DNA of 64,000 nt from Pocillopora verrucosa (Eukaryota; Cnidaria; Anthozoa; Scleractinia; Pocilloporidae), in contig NC_089314.1 of NCBI RefSeq assembly GCF_036669915.1, forward strand, positions 28,813,592-28,877,591. Reading direction: 5' to 3'. The notes beneath the pieces are model-generated. The model ran no database searches and was not told where the DNA came from. It was given only the letters and a program-made list of their open reading frames with translations. Positions 24,365 to 36,200 of the stretch are shown piece after piece. A program made the position numbers and the translations under genes. How positions within the stretch are numbered: the stretch's first letter is position 1; the number at the start of each line of letters is the position of its first letter.

Positions 24365-24371
24365 TTATATA
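24365..24371 (-). promoter_or_regulatory. TATA box of the element-borne zinc-finger gene
   Basis: On the minus strand GGGTATATAAGGGG lies 69 bp upstream of the ATG at 24296, the usual position for a Pol II TATA box with a short 5' UTR. Confidence 0.55.
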
Positions 24372-26769
24372 CCCGTCTAGCGGATCGAAAAATTCAATGA
24401 AAACCTGCTTATTGGTTACTTTGACACATGTGAAAGCATTCTTTTGGGAGGGAAAAGTTAATTGATCTGTTTACAGTACTGGCATCTATTGTTCTGGACT
24501 AATTGCCAATCGTAATCATGACATCAATATCACATCAATTGTGCACAAAAGACTTCGAAGCGTATTGTTTTCGACGTAACAATAGAAATGGCGTCCACCA
24601 AATTTGAACTTAATGGATTTTTGGACACGGATATCATACTATTTTTCTTATGGCGCGTCACAATGACAGATTCAAAACAATTTGGTTTAACACGATCTTT
24701 AAAATAAGCCGTTTTTTGCCGAAATTGGTCCAGTATTAGCCGAGATATTTAAAAACGGACATCGAAGATACGTTTGCGAAGTGACCGGTATTCGAAGATA
24801 CTTAACCTTCGATCAAAAAAAAAAACTCAGAAAGAATCTTTTTAGACAAACAATACTTGAAAGATATATCATATGGAGCAGTTATTTATTTGATTTTTCG
24901 GATGAGAAAAGAGAATGCCATAAACTCCCACAAATACTCTAATTTCTGATGTCGGCGAACTGGCACATTTGTGAAGTTTAGAGATGTGATGGGTAGATTG
25001 ATGGGTGCTGTTGCATGGTTTTTCTTTATAAGTAACAAATCGAGAGTCTAATAGTTAAGTTTAGTTTATAATTACACTTCCATTCTTCATACAGAGTTAT
25101 GCACTATATTTATGAAATATTATTGCTAATTGTGCAATTTCATGGTTTCACATTTATCACCCGTTGGAGTTTGGGTTTTGTTTGCTTCTGTTGCTACGCG
25201 ACTTGTTACGCTTGGGACGGCATTGCAATCCTCCTTTTCCTCCGACACAGTGTTCTTTCTTTGGGACTGTTATTGCCTTCAAATCAAATACATTTCTTGT
25301 TGCTGTGCAAAACTAAGTAGTTGTACATTATTATTAGCGTTTAGCAGTTAATAAGTCTAATTCTTCAACAACTCTAAGGCGGTTTCGATCGAAGCATAGA
25401 TAGATGTAAATTTGTGTCTTGTTCCTCTTCTACATCTATCTTGGATATGTATTCAATACCCTGTCTTCACTTCGTGCGTTCCAGCTTACACGGTTGTCGT
25501 CAATCACACAGAAACCATCACATTTGTAAATATTTGTAAATACTGGAGAATAGTTTAGTAGATCATTTAGTGGTTTAATAAAGTGATACTGTGCGTGTAT
25601 TTTTCTACATTGCTCGTCGATCAGTCGAGTCACGTAATCAATTCATCATTTATAATGATTAAAAGTAACGTGATTCTCTTCTGTTGATTTTCGTTGATTC
25701 ATATTACGTTTGCGAATCGACTGGGATGCGTTTGCGAATCGACCGAGGACGTTTGCGAACTGACAGTTTGCGAAGTGACACGTTTGCGAAGTGACCGGAT
25801 ACCCAGGCGCCAATGCGACTACATTTTTCACTTTGGTGACCAAATCCTGAAAATTAGTCGCCAAATTGGCGACTAGAATGTTTCATCATAACCTTACCTA
25901 GAGATATAGTGAATTAAAAGGATTTGCAAAGACAAATCCGCGGCAAACTTCCTCGTTAAGTTTGTTTCCAAGACGCAGCAGATGCATCTCGATCGATAAC
26001 TAGACGCCATCTTGGATTTAGGTGAGCTTAAACATTGCATATCATCCATCCTAGTGTCCCCTTTGTAGCACGTTAAAGATCTTTTCCCTAACTTAATTTC
26101 TAGAACGATGACAACGTAAAAAAAAGGTTTTGTTTGTCTTTCAAAATGGCGACCGACTTTTCTTTAATTGGCTACCACTTTGATGGGTTTAGGAGCCAAG
26201 TGGCTATCAGAAAAAAAAATTAATTTCACGCCCTGAACTTCCACCGAAAGGTTCTTTCAAACTTCTTAAGAGTATCAGACGTTTGTTAAGAAATGTCAAG
26301 CGACTCCAAAAATGCCGGGCATTTAGTCTGTTTGAGACCGTTCCCGGCTACCGGGCAGTTAGTCACTGCGTATTAAAAAAAACATCGCATTAAAAAAAAC
26401 ATCGCTCTTTTTCAAGTGTAAATTACTCATTTCATCACATGACATGCGATTTCTCCCCTCGCTAACTGCCGTAATGTAATAAGAAAAGCGAAACTTTCTA
26501 ACTTTTAAACTGTGCTCATAATAGGAGGCCCGTTCATGATTAAAAAAAATCCACTAAAATACTTCCAGGATAGCGAAGTGAGACAATTTCATGCAGATGA
26601 TGGTGGACGCTCTTCAAAGCTGACGGTAAGTTGTAAAGCTGTAGATACAACAAGCTCTTTGACTCAGTGGCGGTAAGATCAGCCACAAGCAAATTTCATT
26701 TTTAGTAGAAATTATTATTAAAAATCGACTTACCGTGGGGCGCTGATAGTTTCCTGTCCTATCTCAGGC

Positions 26770-28370
26770 GGCCCAAGCTTACGTCTCTAGAAGAAGCAAA
26801 CGATTGATTCATGAAAGCAGAGCGATTAGGTGTCATGTCATGTGATGAAAGTCTGCGCCGACAATAACTCTAAACCGTCACCAAGACAATATTCTATCTT
26901 ACTGTAATTCGATTTTGTTCTATTGTCCATTTTTTAGCTTTTCGCTCTTCTATTGTACTTTTTCACACCCTCCCCTGTATATATTTCCATTCACGCGCTT
27001 ATATTTTTTACATTCGTTAAAGGCTATAGTATAATAGCCGAAAGCTCATATTTTAAAACCTTTTTAACTAGAGAACGTTTTTTTACCTTTCTCACTATGT
27101 CATATCCTGATTACAGTTCAATTTTTAAAACTCTGATTGCTTCTGAAAAATGGTAAATCATTAATTCACATCGTAACGCATTTTTCAAGTAAAATTTTGA
27201 GTTATACATTTTTGGAACGCATTTGGAAGCCATCGGAGTTTGTTATTCAACAGTTTGAAATTACCGCAATGTTAGTGCTCACATGCCGGCTTTTTCTGGA
27301 TCTGTGAAAAATATGCAAATTGTTTGGAAGTCAGCCAAGCGAAACTAGCATTAACTTAAAAATGTTCTGACCCAAGTATCAGCATTACATCCGAAGCATC
27401 AGTGTGACGATAAGTTTTCGCCCAAACTGGAGGACTGAATTTTCGCGGACGGCACAATTACAACTGGGGGAAATAACTCGGTAGAGACGACTCGGCAGCT
27501 AGAACGGAAACTCGTCACGATTTCCTGGTACACGGAGATCTGCTTCGAGCGAGCTTATACGGACGTCAAGGATAAGACGATCTTTGGTTCCACAGTACTT
27601 TTATTTTAGGTCAGGCCAACAAGCGACATGACCTCTAGCATACTCTAGTTTGTAATCATCAAAGCTGTACAAGGTACTTGCTTAAGAAGTAACTGGTGTG
27701 AAGTGCTATTGTTACACAAATCGCAATATTTGAATAAGGACACAAAGGAGCGGAAAAAAGTCTCTTTGAAGTTAAACGAAAACTACTTAAATATTCCATC
27801 TGTTTCTACGACGGAAAGAACCTCAAAATTAAAAAGACGGATGCAATAAACTCTATGCCATTAAAGTAGGAAACTTAGGTGCGAATTTACAGCTCTGGTA
27901 TGGAAAATAATACCTATCTTAATAATTGCAGTAGCGCAGCTTAGGAAATAAAAAACGGAAAAGCAATTAAAAGTTTCTGCTTACCCATGCAAGATTGGCT
28001 TGGAAACCATCGCATGAAAAGAAATTAAAGTTACGAGTATAAACTCAGCTGCTATCTACCATGAAAACCAATGTTTCCAGAAAGACCATTAACACTTATA
28101 TTTACCTAAAAAAACCATGTAATAAATAACAAAAGTGCCGACAAGCAGGTGCATATGATGAAAGCGAGTAACAACAAAAATCTATTCAAAAGCTACTGTG
28201 GTTTTTCATGCATTTTTTTGATTTATTAAAATGAAAGGACTTGAAATGGTTAAATGTGAAAGTTTACGAATGAATATGTACCGAATAACACACACGGGAA
28301 AATCAATGAATTTTCTCGTAACATCAGTAAGCACTCTTTTTACTAAGTTATTATTAAGTTATTGCTAGAT
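26770..28370. other. Intergenic, no gene seen
   Basis: AT-rich, with interrupted short frames. Sequence related to copy 1 ends near 26765; a short box GGCGGCCCAAGCT at 26767 also occurs near 9683, hinting that copy 2 lost about 400 bp of the duplicated unit. Confidence 0.55.
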
Positions 28371-28376
28371 ATATGG

Positions 28377-28470
28377 CGTTGGCGAAGTGACCAGTAGGAC
28401 GTTGGCGAAGCGACTCATCGCGTTGGCGAACGTGACATTGGCGAAATCACTCGTTGGCGAAATCGATTGT
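28377..28470. repeat. Transposon-end-like cluster of GTTGGCGAA repeats
   Basis: Five loosely spaced copies of the GTTGGCGAAGTGAC type (spacing 15-22 bp) lie in 94 bp. The motif resembles, but is distinct from, the GTTTGCGAAGTGAC subrepeats of the element at 22402-25803. No matching inverted end was found nearby, so it may be a single remaining terminus. It directly abuts the THAP relic. Confidence 0.6.
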
Positions 28471-29910
28471 AACAACGACTCGAGGTACACAACTGGTATA
28501 TCCTACCATTGCTTTCCGAGGGATGAAGCTCTACGATCACAGTGTCTGGCAAAGATCTCACGAGCGGATCTGGTCTTTTCGAAAAACTCCAGGCTGTTCT
28601 CAGAACATTTTACACCTGAGTGCTACGTACGAGACTTGAAAGCAGAAATTCTTTGTTTGAAACCCAGATCTACGCTAAAACCAGGTGCGATACCCACGTT
28701 TTTTTTTTGGGTTGTTGCAAACTCTTAGAGCTGCTCATCACTTATGCATGATTGATAAAAAAATTGAAAGGTGAATGCTGTTTGGGGGCAATAACAATTA
28801 TATCTTAAGGGATATCACCCGAATAGGTTCCATAGAGAAACATTAAATTTTCACAGAAAAGTATTTCTTCTCCTTAAGCAAAACAATATTCTAGTTTCAT
28901 GTTTTTTTTTTCTGAGTAATCTTTGTACTTTGTCTCTCCTGAAAATTTTTGACCAGTAGGTAAGCAAAATTAAATTGTTTCAGAATGAAGTGATTATTCT
29001 TTAATTCTAGGAACATTTTAACTGTCCCTTGTTAACCAGCAGGTGAACAAAATTAGTACAAATAGACTATATATAAATTGTGGATATTATTCTTTAAACA
29101 ATGAATTTTTTTTAACCTTCTTTACTTCTATGCGAATAAAAACTTAATACAACTGGAAATTTTAAGTTAAAACCACTGCAGGCTTTCAACCAATGGAGGG
29201 CAGGGTCAGGTGTTATATTTTCCAAGAAAATCCCATTGAATCATTTGCTGTAACCATATGGTAGCATAGTTTATCCCCTATACCTACATTTTTCATTCTC
29301 TCAAAGGGTCTCTAACCCATACCATAACAGAGTTAATATTTTTTCTGTTATAGTATATAGCCTCTGTAACTGCACAACCTAGTTGAGGAATCGAAGAGCA
29401 TGCAGCGAACACCAAGGGGAAATAAAATGCGAAAAGCCACAGGGTGATACCAAATACATTGTATTGTCCTGAGTGTGGTACAGCTGTGATTAAGAGGAAC
29501 CAATCCACACAAGGAAGCCAATGTATGAATAATCATGAGTACTCCTGGCAAAGCCAGCCAATGCTTGAGGGGATGACAGCTGGAAATTTGTTGCTGTCAT
29601 CATCTATTTTGCTCAGTGGCTCTACCTTTACAAAAGTAGCATATTTAGCAGATATCTTAAATTTGAAAATTTTCAGTGAGAAAACACTTGTAATCAATGA
29701 GTTCTGGTTTAAAGAACAAAATTCCACTTTTTCTGAGCTAGGGGGCGAGAACTGTGGCTTTCAGGGGGTGAGCGCTGTGACAGTCCTGGCCACAATGCAA
29801 AATATGGGACATATACTATGATTGATCAGAAAACTGATAAGATTGTTGACTTCAAGATCGTTCAGGTCAGTGAAGAAAATTATAGCAATGCCATGGTTTA
29901 ATGCCATAAT
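28440..29910 (+). pseudogene. Decayed THAP-domain transposase-like gene
   Basis: The first part, in the open frame 28387-28728, shows a THAP zinc-finger pattern: FPRDEALRSQ, SRLFSEHF and the terminal GAIPTFF (AVPTIF-like box). Expected zinc ligands and a Trp are changed (SEHF lacks the preceding Cys; SQCLAK has Cys in place of the usual Trp). A second frame, 29444-29821, encodes a region starting CPECGTAVIK with a following LLSSSILLSGS; in cnidarian THAP proteins, as I recall, such a segment lies between the THAP finger and an RNase-H-like core. The coding continues shifted at about 29800-29900 (YTMIDQKTDKIVDFKIVQV). Frameshift, ligand loss and missing catalytic region mark it as dead. Confidence is lower for the mid-region's family. 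Confidence 0.65.
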
Positions 29911-30019
29911 GCCATAATTTCGACGCTTTTTTATTGAATTTAGTATTTATTTAGATATGAGATATACTTATTAAGATTTTGTTGTTATAATTTTAAATTA
30001 TAGAATATTCCATATCTAG

Positions 30020-30051
<32 letters not shown>

Positions 30052-30500
30052 TTAACTTTATTGTGTTCGCGGAATACCTGTAAATTAGCTGGCGTGCTTT
30101 CACAGACCCCGATTTCGGTTCCGTATGTGAGAGCACACCATTATTGTAGCTAAGTGTATTTTCACAATAAACTCTTATTGTATTGTATTGTATTGTATGG
30201 AAAGAGAGGGTTTTAAACGCTGTATGGAAAACATTAATGAAAAAGAGGGGAAAATTATGGTTGTTGCAACTGACCATCATGTGGGCATTTGGGCTGACAC
30301 GAAAAGAAATTTCCCTGAAGTTGATCAATAGTGACATCTCATTTACATCTACATCTATATCTACTTTTATTAATTTAAAGTTGGCAAATTCTGCACCAAG
30401 ATCACACCAACCAACTCGCGCGCAAAGAAAGAAGACTTGAAATTATATTAAGGCTTGAAATTATATTAAGAACGATTGTGATCAAGAAACGGGGAAGGAA
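29911..30500. other. Poly-T tract and LINE-like 3' tail, no gene
   Basis: A run of 26 T at about 30021-30046 is followed by GACCCCGATTTCGG and ACAATAAACTCTTATTG with a (TATTG)n tail to about 30196. Such a pentameric tail is typical of some non-LTR retrotransposon 3' ends. Nothing coding is supported. Confidence 0.5.
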
Positions 30501-30519
30501 TATTGCACAATAGTGCAAT

Positions 30520-31478
30520 TAAAAAATCAACCCTCAGGTACACACTACCTAGGAGTTTATGGACGAGATTAAAAATAACCCTCAGGTATACACTACCCAG
30601 GAGGGTATAGAAGAGATTAAAAATAACCCTCGGGTATACACTACCCAAGAGGGTATAGAAGAGATTAAAAGTAACCCTCCGGTATACACTACCCAAGAGG
30701 GTATAGAAGAGATTAAAAATCAACCCTCAGGTATACACTACCCAGGAGTTTATGGAGGAGATTAAAAATAACCCTCAGGTATACACTACCTAAGAGGGTA
30801 TAGAAGAGATTAAAAATAACCCTCGGGTATACACTACCCAAGAGGGTATAGAAGAGATTAAAAGTAACCCTCCGGTATACACTACCCAAGAGGGTAAAGA
30901 AGAGACTAAAAATCAACCCTCAGGTATACACTACCCAGGAGTTTATGGAGGAGGTTAAAAATAACCCTCAGGTATACACTAGCCAAGAGGGTATAGAAGA
31001 GATTAAAAATAACCCTTAGGTATACACTACCCAGGAGGGTATAGAAGAGATTAAAAATAACCCTCGGGTATACACTACTCAAGAGGGTATAGAAGATAAT
31101 AATAATAACCCTCCGGTATACACTACCCAGGAGGGTATAGAAGAGATGGAAAGAAACCCTCAGGTATACACTATCTTAGTAGGTATAGAAGATATTAAAA
31201 ATAACCCTCAGGTATACACTACCCAAGAGGATTTAGAAGGTATTAAAAATAACTCTCAGCTGTACACTACCCAAGAGGATATAGGAGAGATTAAAAATCA
31301 ACCTTCAGGTATTCACTACCCAGGAGGGTATAGAAGATATTAAAAATAACCCTCCGGTATACACTACCCAGGAGGGTATAGAAGAAAATAATTAAAAATA
31401 ACCGTCAGGTTTACACTACCCAGGAGGGTATAGAAGTGATTAAAAGTAACCCTCAGGTAAACATTACCCAAGAATGAT
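30520..31478 (+). repeat. 48-bp minisatellite, about 20 units, with a four-unit higher-order repeat
   Basis: The unit reads roughly AACCCTCAGGTATACACTAC, then CCAGGAGGGTATAGAAGAG and ATTAAAAAT. A variant unit with GAGTTTATGGA recurs at 30555, 30748 and 30941, exactly 193 bp apart, so four units (one of 49 bp) form a higher-order repeat in the left half. The right half is more diverged. Open frames exist on both strands across several units but are broken by the 193-bp step, so this is not a gene. Confidence 0.92.
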
Positions 31479-31611
31479 TAGGGAGATTACAGACTCTGGA
31501 AACTGGTTTGGATGTGTCCTTGTCATTCCTTTCAACGTCGCGAAGGCGTCAACATCGAAGCTCTGTAGAAGTGGTCTAACGTACCCGATCGCCTGCCCCT
31601 GGGTTTTCTTG

Positions 31612-31821
31612 ACCCTTTAACCCTAAGAGTGACTAGCATCTAATTTCTCCTTACAATATCACAACTGAATCACACAGTAATGTCATGAGAATAAGGGAAA
31701 TCTTGAATCACCAACTAATGAAAATCTTGATTTTTTGACAAATTTTCTTTCTTAGCACCTTGGTAAATGTACAGAGAACAGTTTGGAGAATATGAATAAC
31801 AATGTTAGGGTGTAAAGGGTT
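31612..31821 (+). mobile_element. Family A miniature element
   Basis: Ends ACCCTTTAACCCTAA and TTAGGGTGTAAAGGGT are inverted. Internal boxes AAGAGTGACTAGCATC, GAATCACAC, CTTAGCACCTTGG and TTTGGAGAATATG match the unit and flank of the 82-bp arrays in single-copy form. Confidence 0.85.
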
Positions 31822-33238
31822 AGGAAAGGGTACCGAATACCCGAAAAGTGGGATGGGTACCAACTCCAGTTTATTCTGGCACTAGACGAAAGTAGTTTCT
31901 CAAGTGCACCTCGCATATTTTTTTAATTTCGGAGCGTTATCTTTTGGTGTCCTTCTCACATGCTCAGATGGACCATTCTCGTGACTAACTATGCCCTTTT
32001 CTCACCTCTACTCTCTTCTCGTCTCGGGATAGGACGTAACTGTAACCTTTTTTAGATAAACAAACAAACGTATGCGTCCACGAAACGTTATAGGCTTGTA
32101 AAACTGATACGACGTCCCCTTTGCTGTGGTTTTCACTGATTAAGACTCCATTCTGACCATTCTGCTCTCATGAAACTGGGGAAAAGTTTGGCGATTTCTG
32201 TCGAGCTTCCAGCTACGGAACCTGCGGCACTACTTCAGGTGCTTCGAGAAGAAATAGTTCTTGGCACAAGTTGACGTTGAATTTTGCTTAGGAGGGTTGC
32301 TTCTCTATAACATTTTTGAAGTATTGTCTCCCCGCAACATACCCACAGTCTGGTTGATGGGGTCGAGGGCTTCATCATACCGATTTTCATTCTGGTTTGG
32401 ACCTGTTGTCCTGAGTAATTACCACATAAAAAGATGCAATAATGTCGTTTTATTGACAAATGATAGAAAGCTTAAGTGCAATAATTACTTTTGCATACCC
32501 AATGTTATTTATGATAGGAAGACCGCTTGATATTCAGGCAACGGGTGTTACTAATAACCAAGTTATTTTGTGTTGCGTATAGCCGGTCCAAGTTTTTTCA
32601 ATCGTAGCTTGGTCCAAACCGATTACGAAAAGGGGTTGGAGCACCCAGACATATTTTTTTCTCTCCGGTGCATTCTGCGGGTGACTAACATGTAATTTCT
32701 CCTTACAAAATCTCGTCTGAATCACACATAAGGTCATAAGAATAAAGGAATGATCAACAACTAAAGAAGCTCTTGATTGTTAAACAAATTCTCCTTGTCA
32801 GCACCATGAAATTTATGATGAACAGTATGGAGAATATGCATACTGATATTAGGATGTGAAGGGTTAGGAGGAGTCATGAGGGTTTCACGTAGGCTATCAT
32901 TTCTTAATCAACTCTTTATCGGGAAATCGTGTGAGTCATTTCTCGTTTCGGTGATGAAAGACAATTCATCCTGCATTTTCTTAACCAACGCCTTTCACGA
33001 AAACAAATAACGCACTGTTTCGTAATTACTGTCGGTGTCAGGTTCCTGTTCTTGTGTCGGTCATAATATGTGTTTTAAATACAACAGAGTATTTGGAACA
33101 ATAGCATCAATCAATCATCGTAATTTCTGTGAAGAAGTTGAATTTAGCAACATGTTTCGGATCCACGTGAACAGTTAGGAAAGTTTATTTAACGACTCGA
33201 CCAAATGCAGGAGTTACTGGACTCTATGCGAGATTCTC
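31822..33238. other. Intergenic, includes an eroded family A element
   Basis: Contains a family A copy at 32679-32866. The short frames at 32235-32530 have no recognisable family. The DSL gene's 5' UTR and promoter should lie in the last few hundred bases, but no TATA or initiator can be assigned with confidence. Confidence 0.5.
32679..32866 (+). mobile_element. Family A miniature element, left end eroded
   Basis: GGGTGACTAACATGTAATTTC, ATCACACATAAGGTCA, TCTCCTTGTCAGCACC and AGTATGGAGAATATGC boxes in family order. The right end is TTAGGATGTGAAGGGTT; the left CCCTTTA end is not intact. Confidence 0.75.
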
Positions 33239-36200
33239 ATGATGTTCATAACAGCCATTTCTACTCTACTAGTAATGTTGACGGTAAGCTTCTTCAACGA
33301 ATACACACTTGATACCATCTCGCACGCAAGAGGAGAAGTTAATTCTTAACACAGTATTTACATTTTGGTCATCGTAACTCTGAGCCAAAACAACGGTTTT
33401 CAATTAATATTCTCTACTCTTTTCGATCGCTTTCAAAATACAACATGTTTTATGTAGTGTGGGCCAAGCATAGATGTAATATATGATCTCTCTTTTCATA
33501 AACCTTACGAGCTTCACTTTTAGACAAGCACTCACGGAGCCCTGAATGTAGAAATCAAACTACTTACGATTGTTGACCATGAACCAAGAGACTGTTGAAA
33601 AACTAGATAATAAGATGTACTTAGTTGTTAAAAAAAAATGAAAAATTTTACTCGATCTAGGCGCAGAATAGTTGCCGTCTATAGGCCAGTCGACCTTTAC
33701 CTCTAGGCCGAGGTCATCCCAAACTGACTGATATTCGCCACGTCTTTGTTCTCCATAACCTTTCGGCTTTAAGTTTTGTACCCTACTGATCAATTTTGCA
33801 CTCCCTTGAGTAATCCTTATGTGAATTTTTATCAATTTTTTTCAAAATTTTATTGAAATACAATCACCAATAATTACGAAAAGAGGCCTCACACAGCTTT
33901 CAACTTTGTGGGATTGCGTGAACTCGATATAGCTGAATAACGCAAATTAGAACAGAGGATTACAAATATTTTTCTGCAGTTTCATAAAATAGGGTTTACG
34001 TTCGCGAGCATACGTTTGTCAAATACCCAGAGCATAACTGGAGCCTGTAGCGCGAGCGCAATTTGTAGACTGAAATTTTATCAAATGTTCATCATGATTC
34101 TAAATTGCACGAAAATCATTGTACTTCTTGTTGATGGTGCATTAACAATTAATTTAAACTTTCAGCGCTCAATTCGAACTTTTTCTACTGTTTTCAATTG
34201 ATTAACGAGTTCTTGACCGATGAGCATTCAGAAAAATGCGGATAAATCCTTACTCGCATAATTCAAGCTTCATTTTCGGTAGGCACTATTTGGATCACGA
34301 ATTACGCGAATTAGCTGCTCTTAGAATCATTTTCCTTGTTATTTTCCTCTTTAATTGCGGCAGTCATTTTTTTCGAGTGATTATTAATAATTATGTTTTA
34401 TTGAACATAGCTGATGGTATTGAGCAATTTGCAAATGAGTGTCGGGAGTCATTCGAGACGGCGTCGATTCTGTTTCACTTTGCCTTGTAATTGTTTCGTT
34501 GCGCAAAACTCTCAACCAATCAGAGGAAAAGTTAAGACCATCGTTACTATGTCACTTGCGTTTTCCCGTGCTTGCTCTAGTTTGCTTGTTTTTACCTTGA
34601 ATTCTTAGCTCTTTCTGATATTTTTTAGTGTTTCAGCTACCTACTTAATTACGTTTTCGCTCAGGAACTCCCATGAAGATCTCAAGGAAACAAAACTCAC
34701 TGTTTCCCTTGAGGCCAGTCAATAATTGCTGACTATTATGACCGGCTTTTGTGATTACTTTCGCCTGGGTTGACTCTTATTCTGACGAGATTCTAACGAG
34801 TTGTCGTTATAATTAATTTCAGGGCTATTGCTGTGGTTGGGGACTGTTATCAATCAAACTGGTTAATTACAAAAACCCTGGCAGTACGTTATTCAACGGA
34901 GAATGCTGTGACACTGTGGGTTGGTGCCTCGATCAGTGTGAAAATTATTTTAAATTCTGTGTCACTGCACTTGGTTCTCTGAATACCTGTAATCTCGGTT
35001 CTACCGAGACAAAAGTACTCGGGGATGACGACTTTAGTTTCCCTGGCGTTGGAGCTAGTCTGGGAACGAATTTGCAAAATCCGCTGACATACAACTTCTC
35101 TTCTTGGCAGGTACAAACCCTTAACAGAAGGTGGAGCAGATTTTAATTGGGCCCAATGTTTTTTTAACCGGGTGTGACTTCTTTTACGTTGTTTCAATCA
35201 GTGATCTGTCTAGAGAACTCATGACAGCCTTGTTACAATTTATTACAACTACGAAACAGATGTCGGGTCCAAATATTATCTATTTAATAAGCTGAATAAT
35301 ACACGCATTTTCAGTTGTTCTTACTTTTGATAATTTTGAGGACAGACAATTGATGACGTCACTTTGAGGAACGTTTTCTCTCTTTCTTATGTAAAACCAA
35401 GATGAAGATTCAATGTTGCCATATATTTGTTCGGCAGAAGATCACAGAAGATATATAAGACGTCAAAAATTTGGCAAGAATTTCAGTGGCATACTTGGCT
35501 GCGCCGCTCTATTACTTAGCAAACTTTCGGCAACAGGGAATCATTTTGTTGAACAGATGTCAGATACTATCAGATGGAAGAGAGCAGGAGTTGCTAAGTT
35601 CTCAAGGCTATAAAGACATTCGCGTCTCGTTTTTTCTTTTTTACCCTGAGCTGTCAAAGGCACCTCGTGATATTCTTTTTTGTCCTGATTAGTCGTTTTG
35701 ATTTTTTTTGTTTGGCTGTTCAACACCGAGCTTCGGGGGATTTGGGACGAGAGTTAAGTTGTAATCTTAATAAGTGATCATTTGCCTTATAGTCTGAGTT
35801 TTGCACATTCACGCTAGAAAAACAAACATGAGAAACCAACAGAATAGCAACAGTTGATATTCTCTTGGAGAAACACTTTACCATGCCTGGAGATCTCAGA
35901 GACTGCCTCAGTTAGCATACGTGTTATCAACGGTGGGTAAACGATGGCTGGTTCTTTTATTTTCCAATCTAATGGTGTTTTCTCTAGTTTTATTCTGAGT
36001 ATTTTCTTTTTTTTCCCAGGGAAGTACTGTTGTGGTGGAAGTCTGGGATGACGACGGTAGTCAGATCGTTGGAAAACTTCATGATTTTGTGGACAAGTAC
36101 ACTTTAACGATAACTCGTGACGCTGATCCGGATCCAAAATTTGACACACAAGAAATAAAGACGTTATGCGGTAAACGGTCGTGTATGACCGTGATAGTCA

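Larger units (their letters stand above)
22872..24791 (-). mobile_element. Inner copy of the same transposon family, nested in its relative
   Basis: Left end ATACCGTTCACTTCGCGAACG at 22872 and right end CGTTTGCGAAGTGACCGGTAT at 24771-24791 are inverted. The 200 bp after the left end also align with 22430-22690 of the enclosing element (AAAAAGGTTGAT, CTTCTTGGAAT and AATAAATCTTA boxes). It encodes a promoter and first exon of a zinc-finger protein on the minus strand but no transposase core, so it looks internally deleted. A clear target duplication was not found. Confidence 0.7.
22402..25803. mobile_element. Nested transposon with subrepeat-rich terminal inverted repeats (TCACTTCGCAAACG family)
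   Basis: Left end starts GAATACCGGTCACTTCGCAA and carries four further CACTTCGCAAACG or CGATTCGCAAACG repeats to about 22505. The right end, 25705-25803, is the inverted equivalent with repeats in the same order. CAGGCGCC flanks both sides (22394-22401 and 25804-25811), an 8-9 bp target duplication compatible with a MULE or hAT type. It contains another relative at 22872-24791. Confidence 0.85.
22292..26366. mobile_element. Outer DNA transposon with about 55-bp terminal inverted repeats, inserted in duplication copy 2
   Basis: Left end GTGACTAAATGCCCGG and the complement of the right end GTGACTAACTGCCCGG align for about 55 bp, including ACGGTCTCAAA and AGACTAAATGCCCGGCA. A further inner pair, CAGGGCGTGAAATT, occurs in inverted orientation near 22373 and 26232. 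Copy 1 of the duplication lacks the insert at the corresponding point (about 8878), so the insertion followed, or was lost after, the duplication. Its interior is mostly a second, nested element (22402-25803). No intact transposase is seen. Confidence 0.85.

Noticed and set aside
25099-25351. Two overlapping hydrophobic plus-strand frames
   Set aside because: Located inside nested transposon DNA, overlapping each other in different frames, with no family.
30466-31343. Open frames on both strands in the 48-bp array (VYTTQEGIE-type and LFYTLLGSVY-type repeats)
   Set aside because: They arise because the unit length is a multiple of three; every 193-bp block shifts the frame and stops occur, so there is no coding support.
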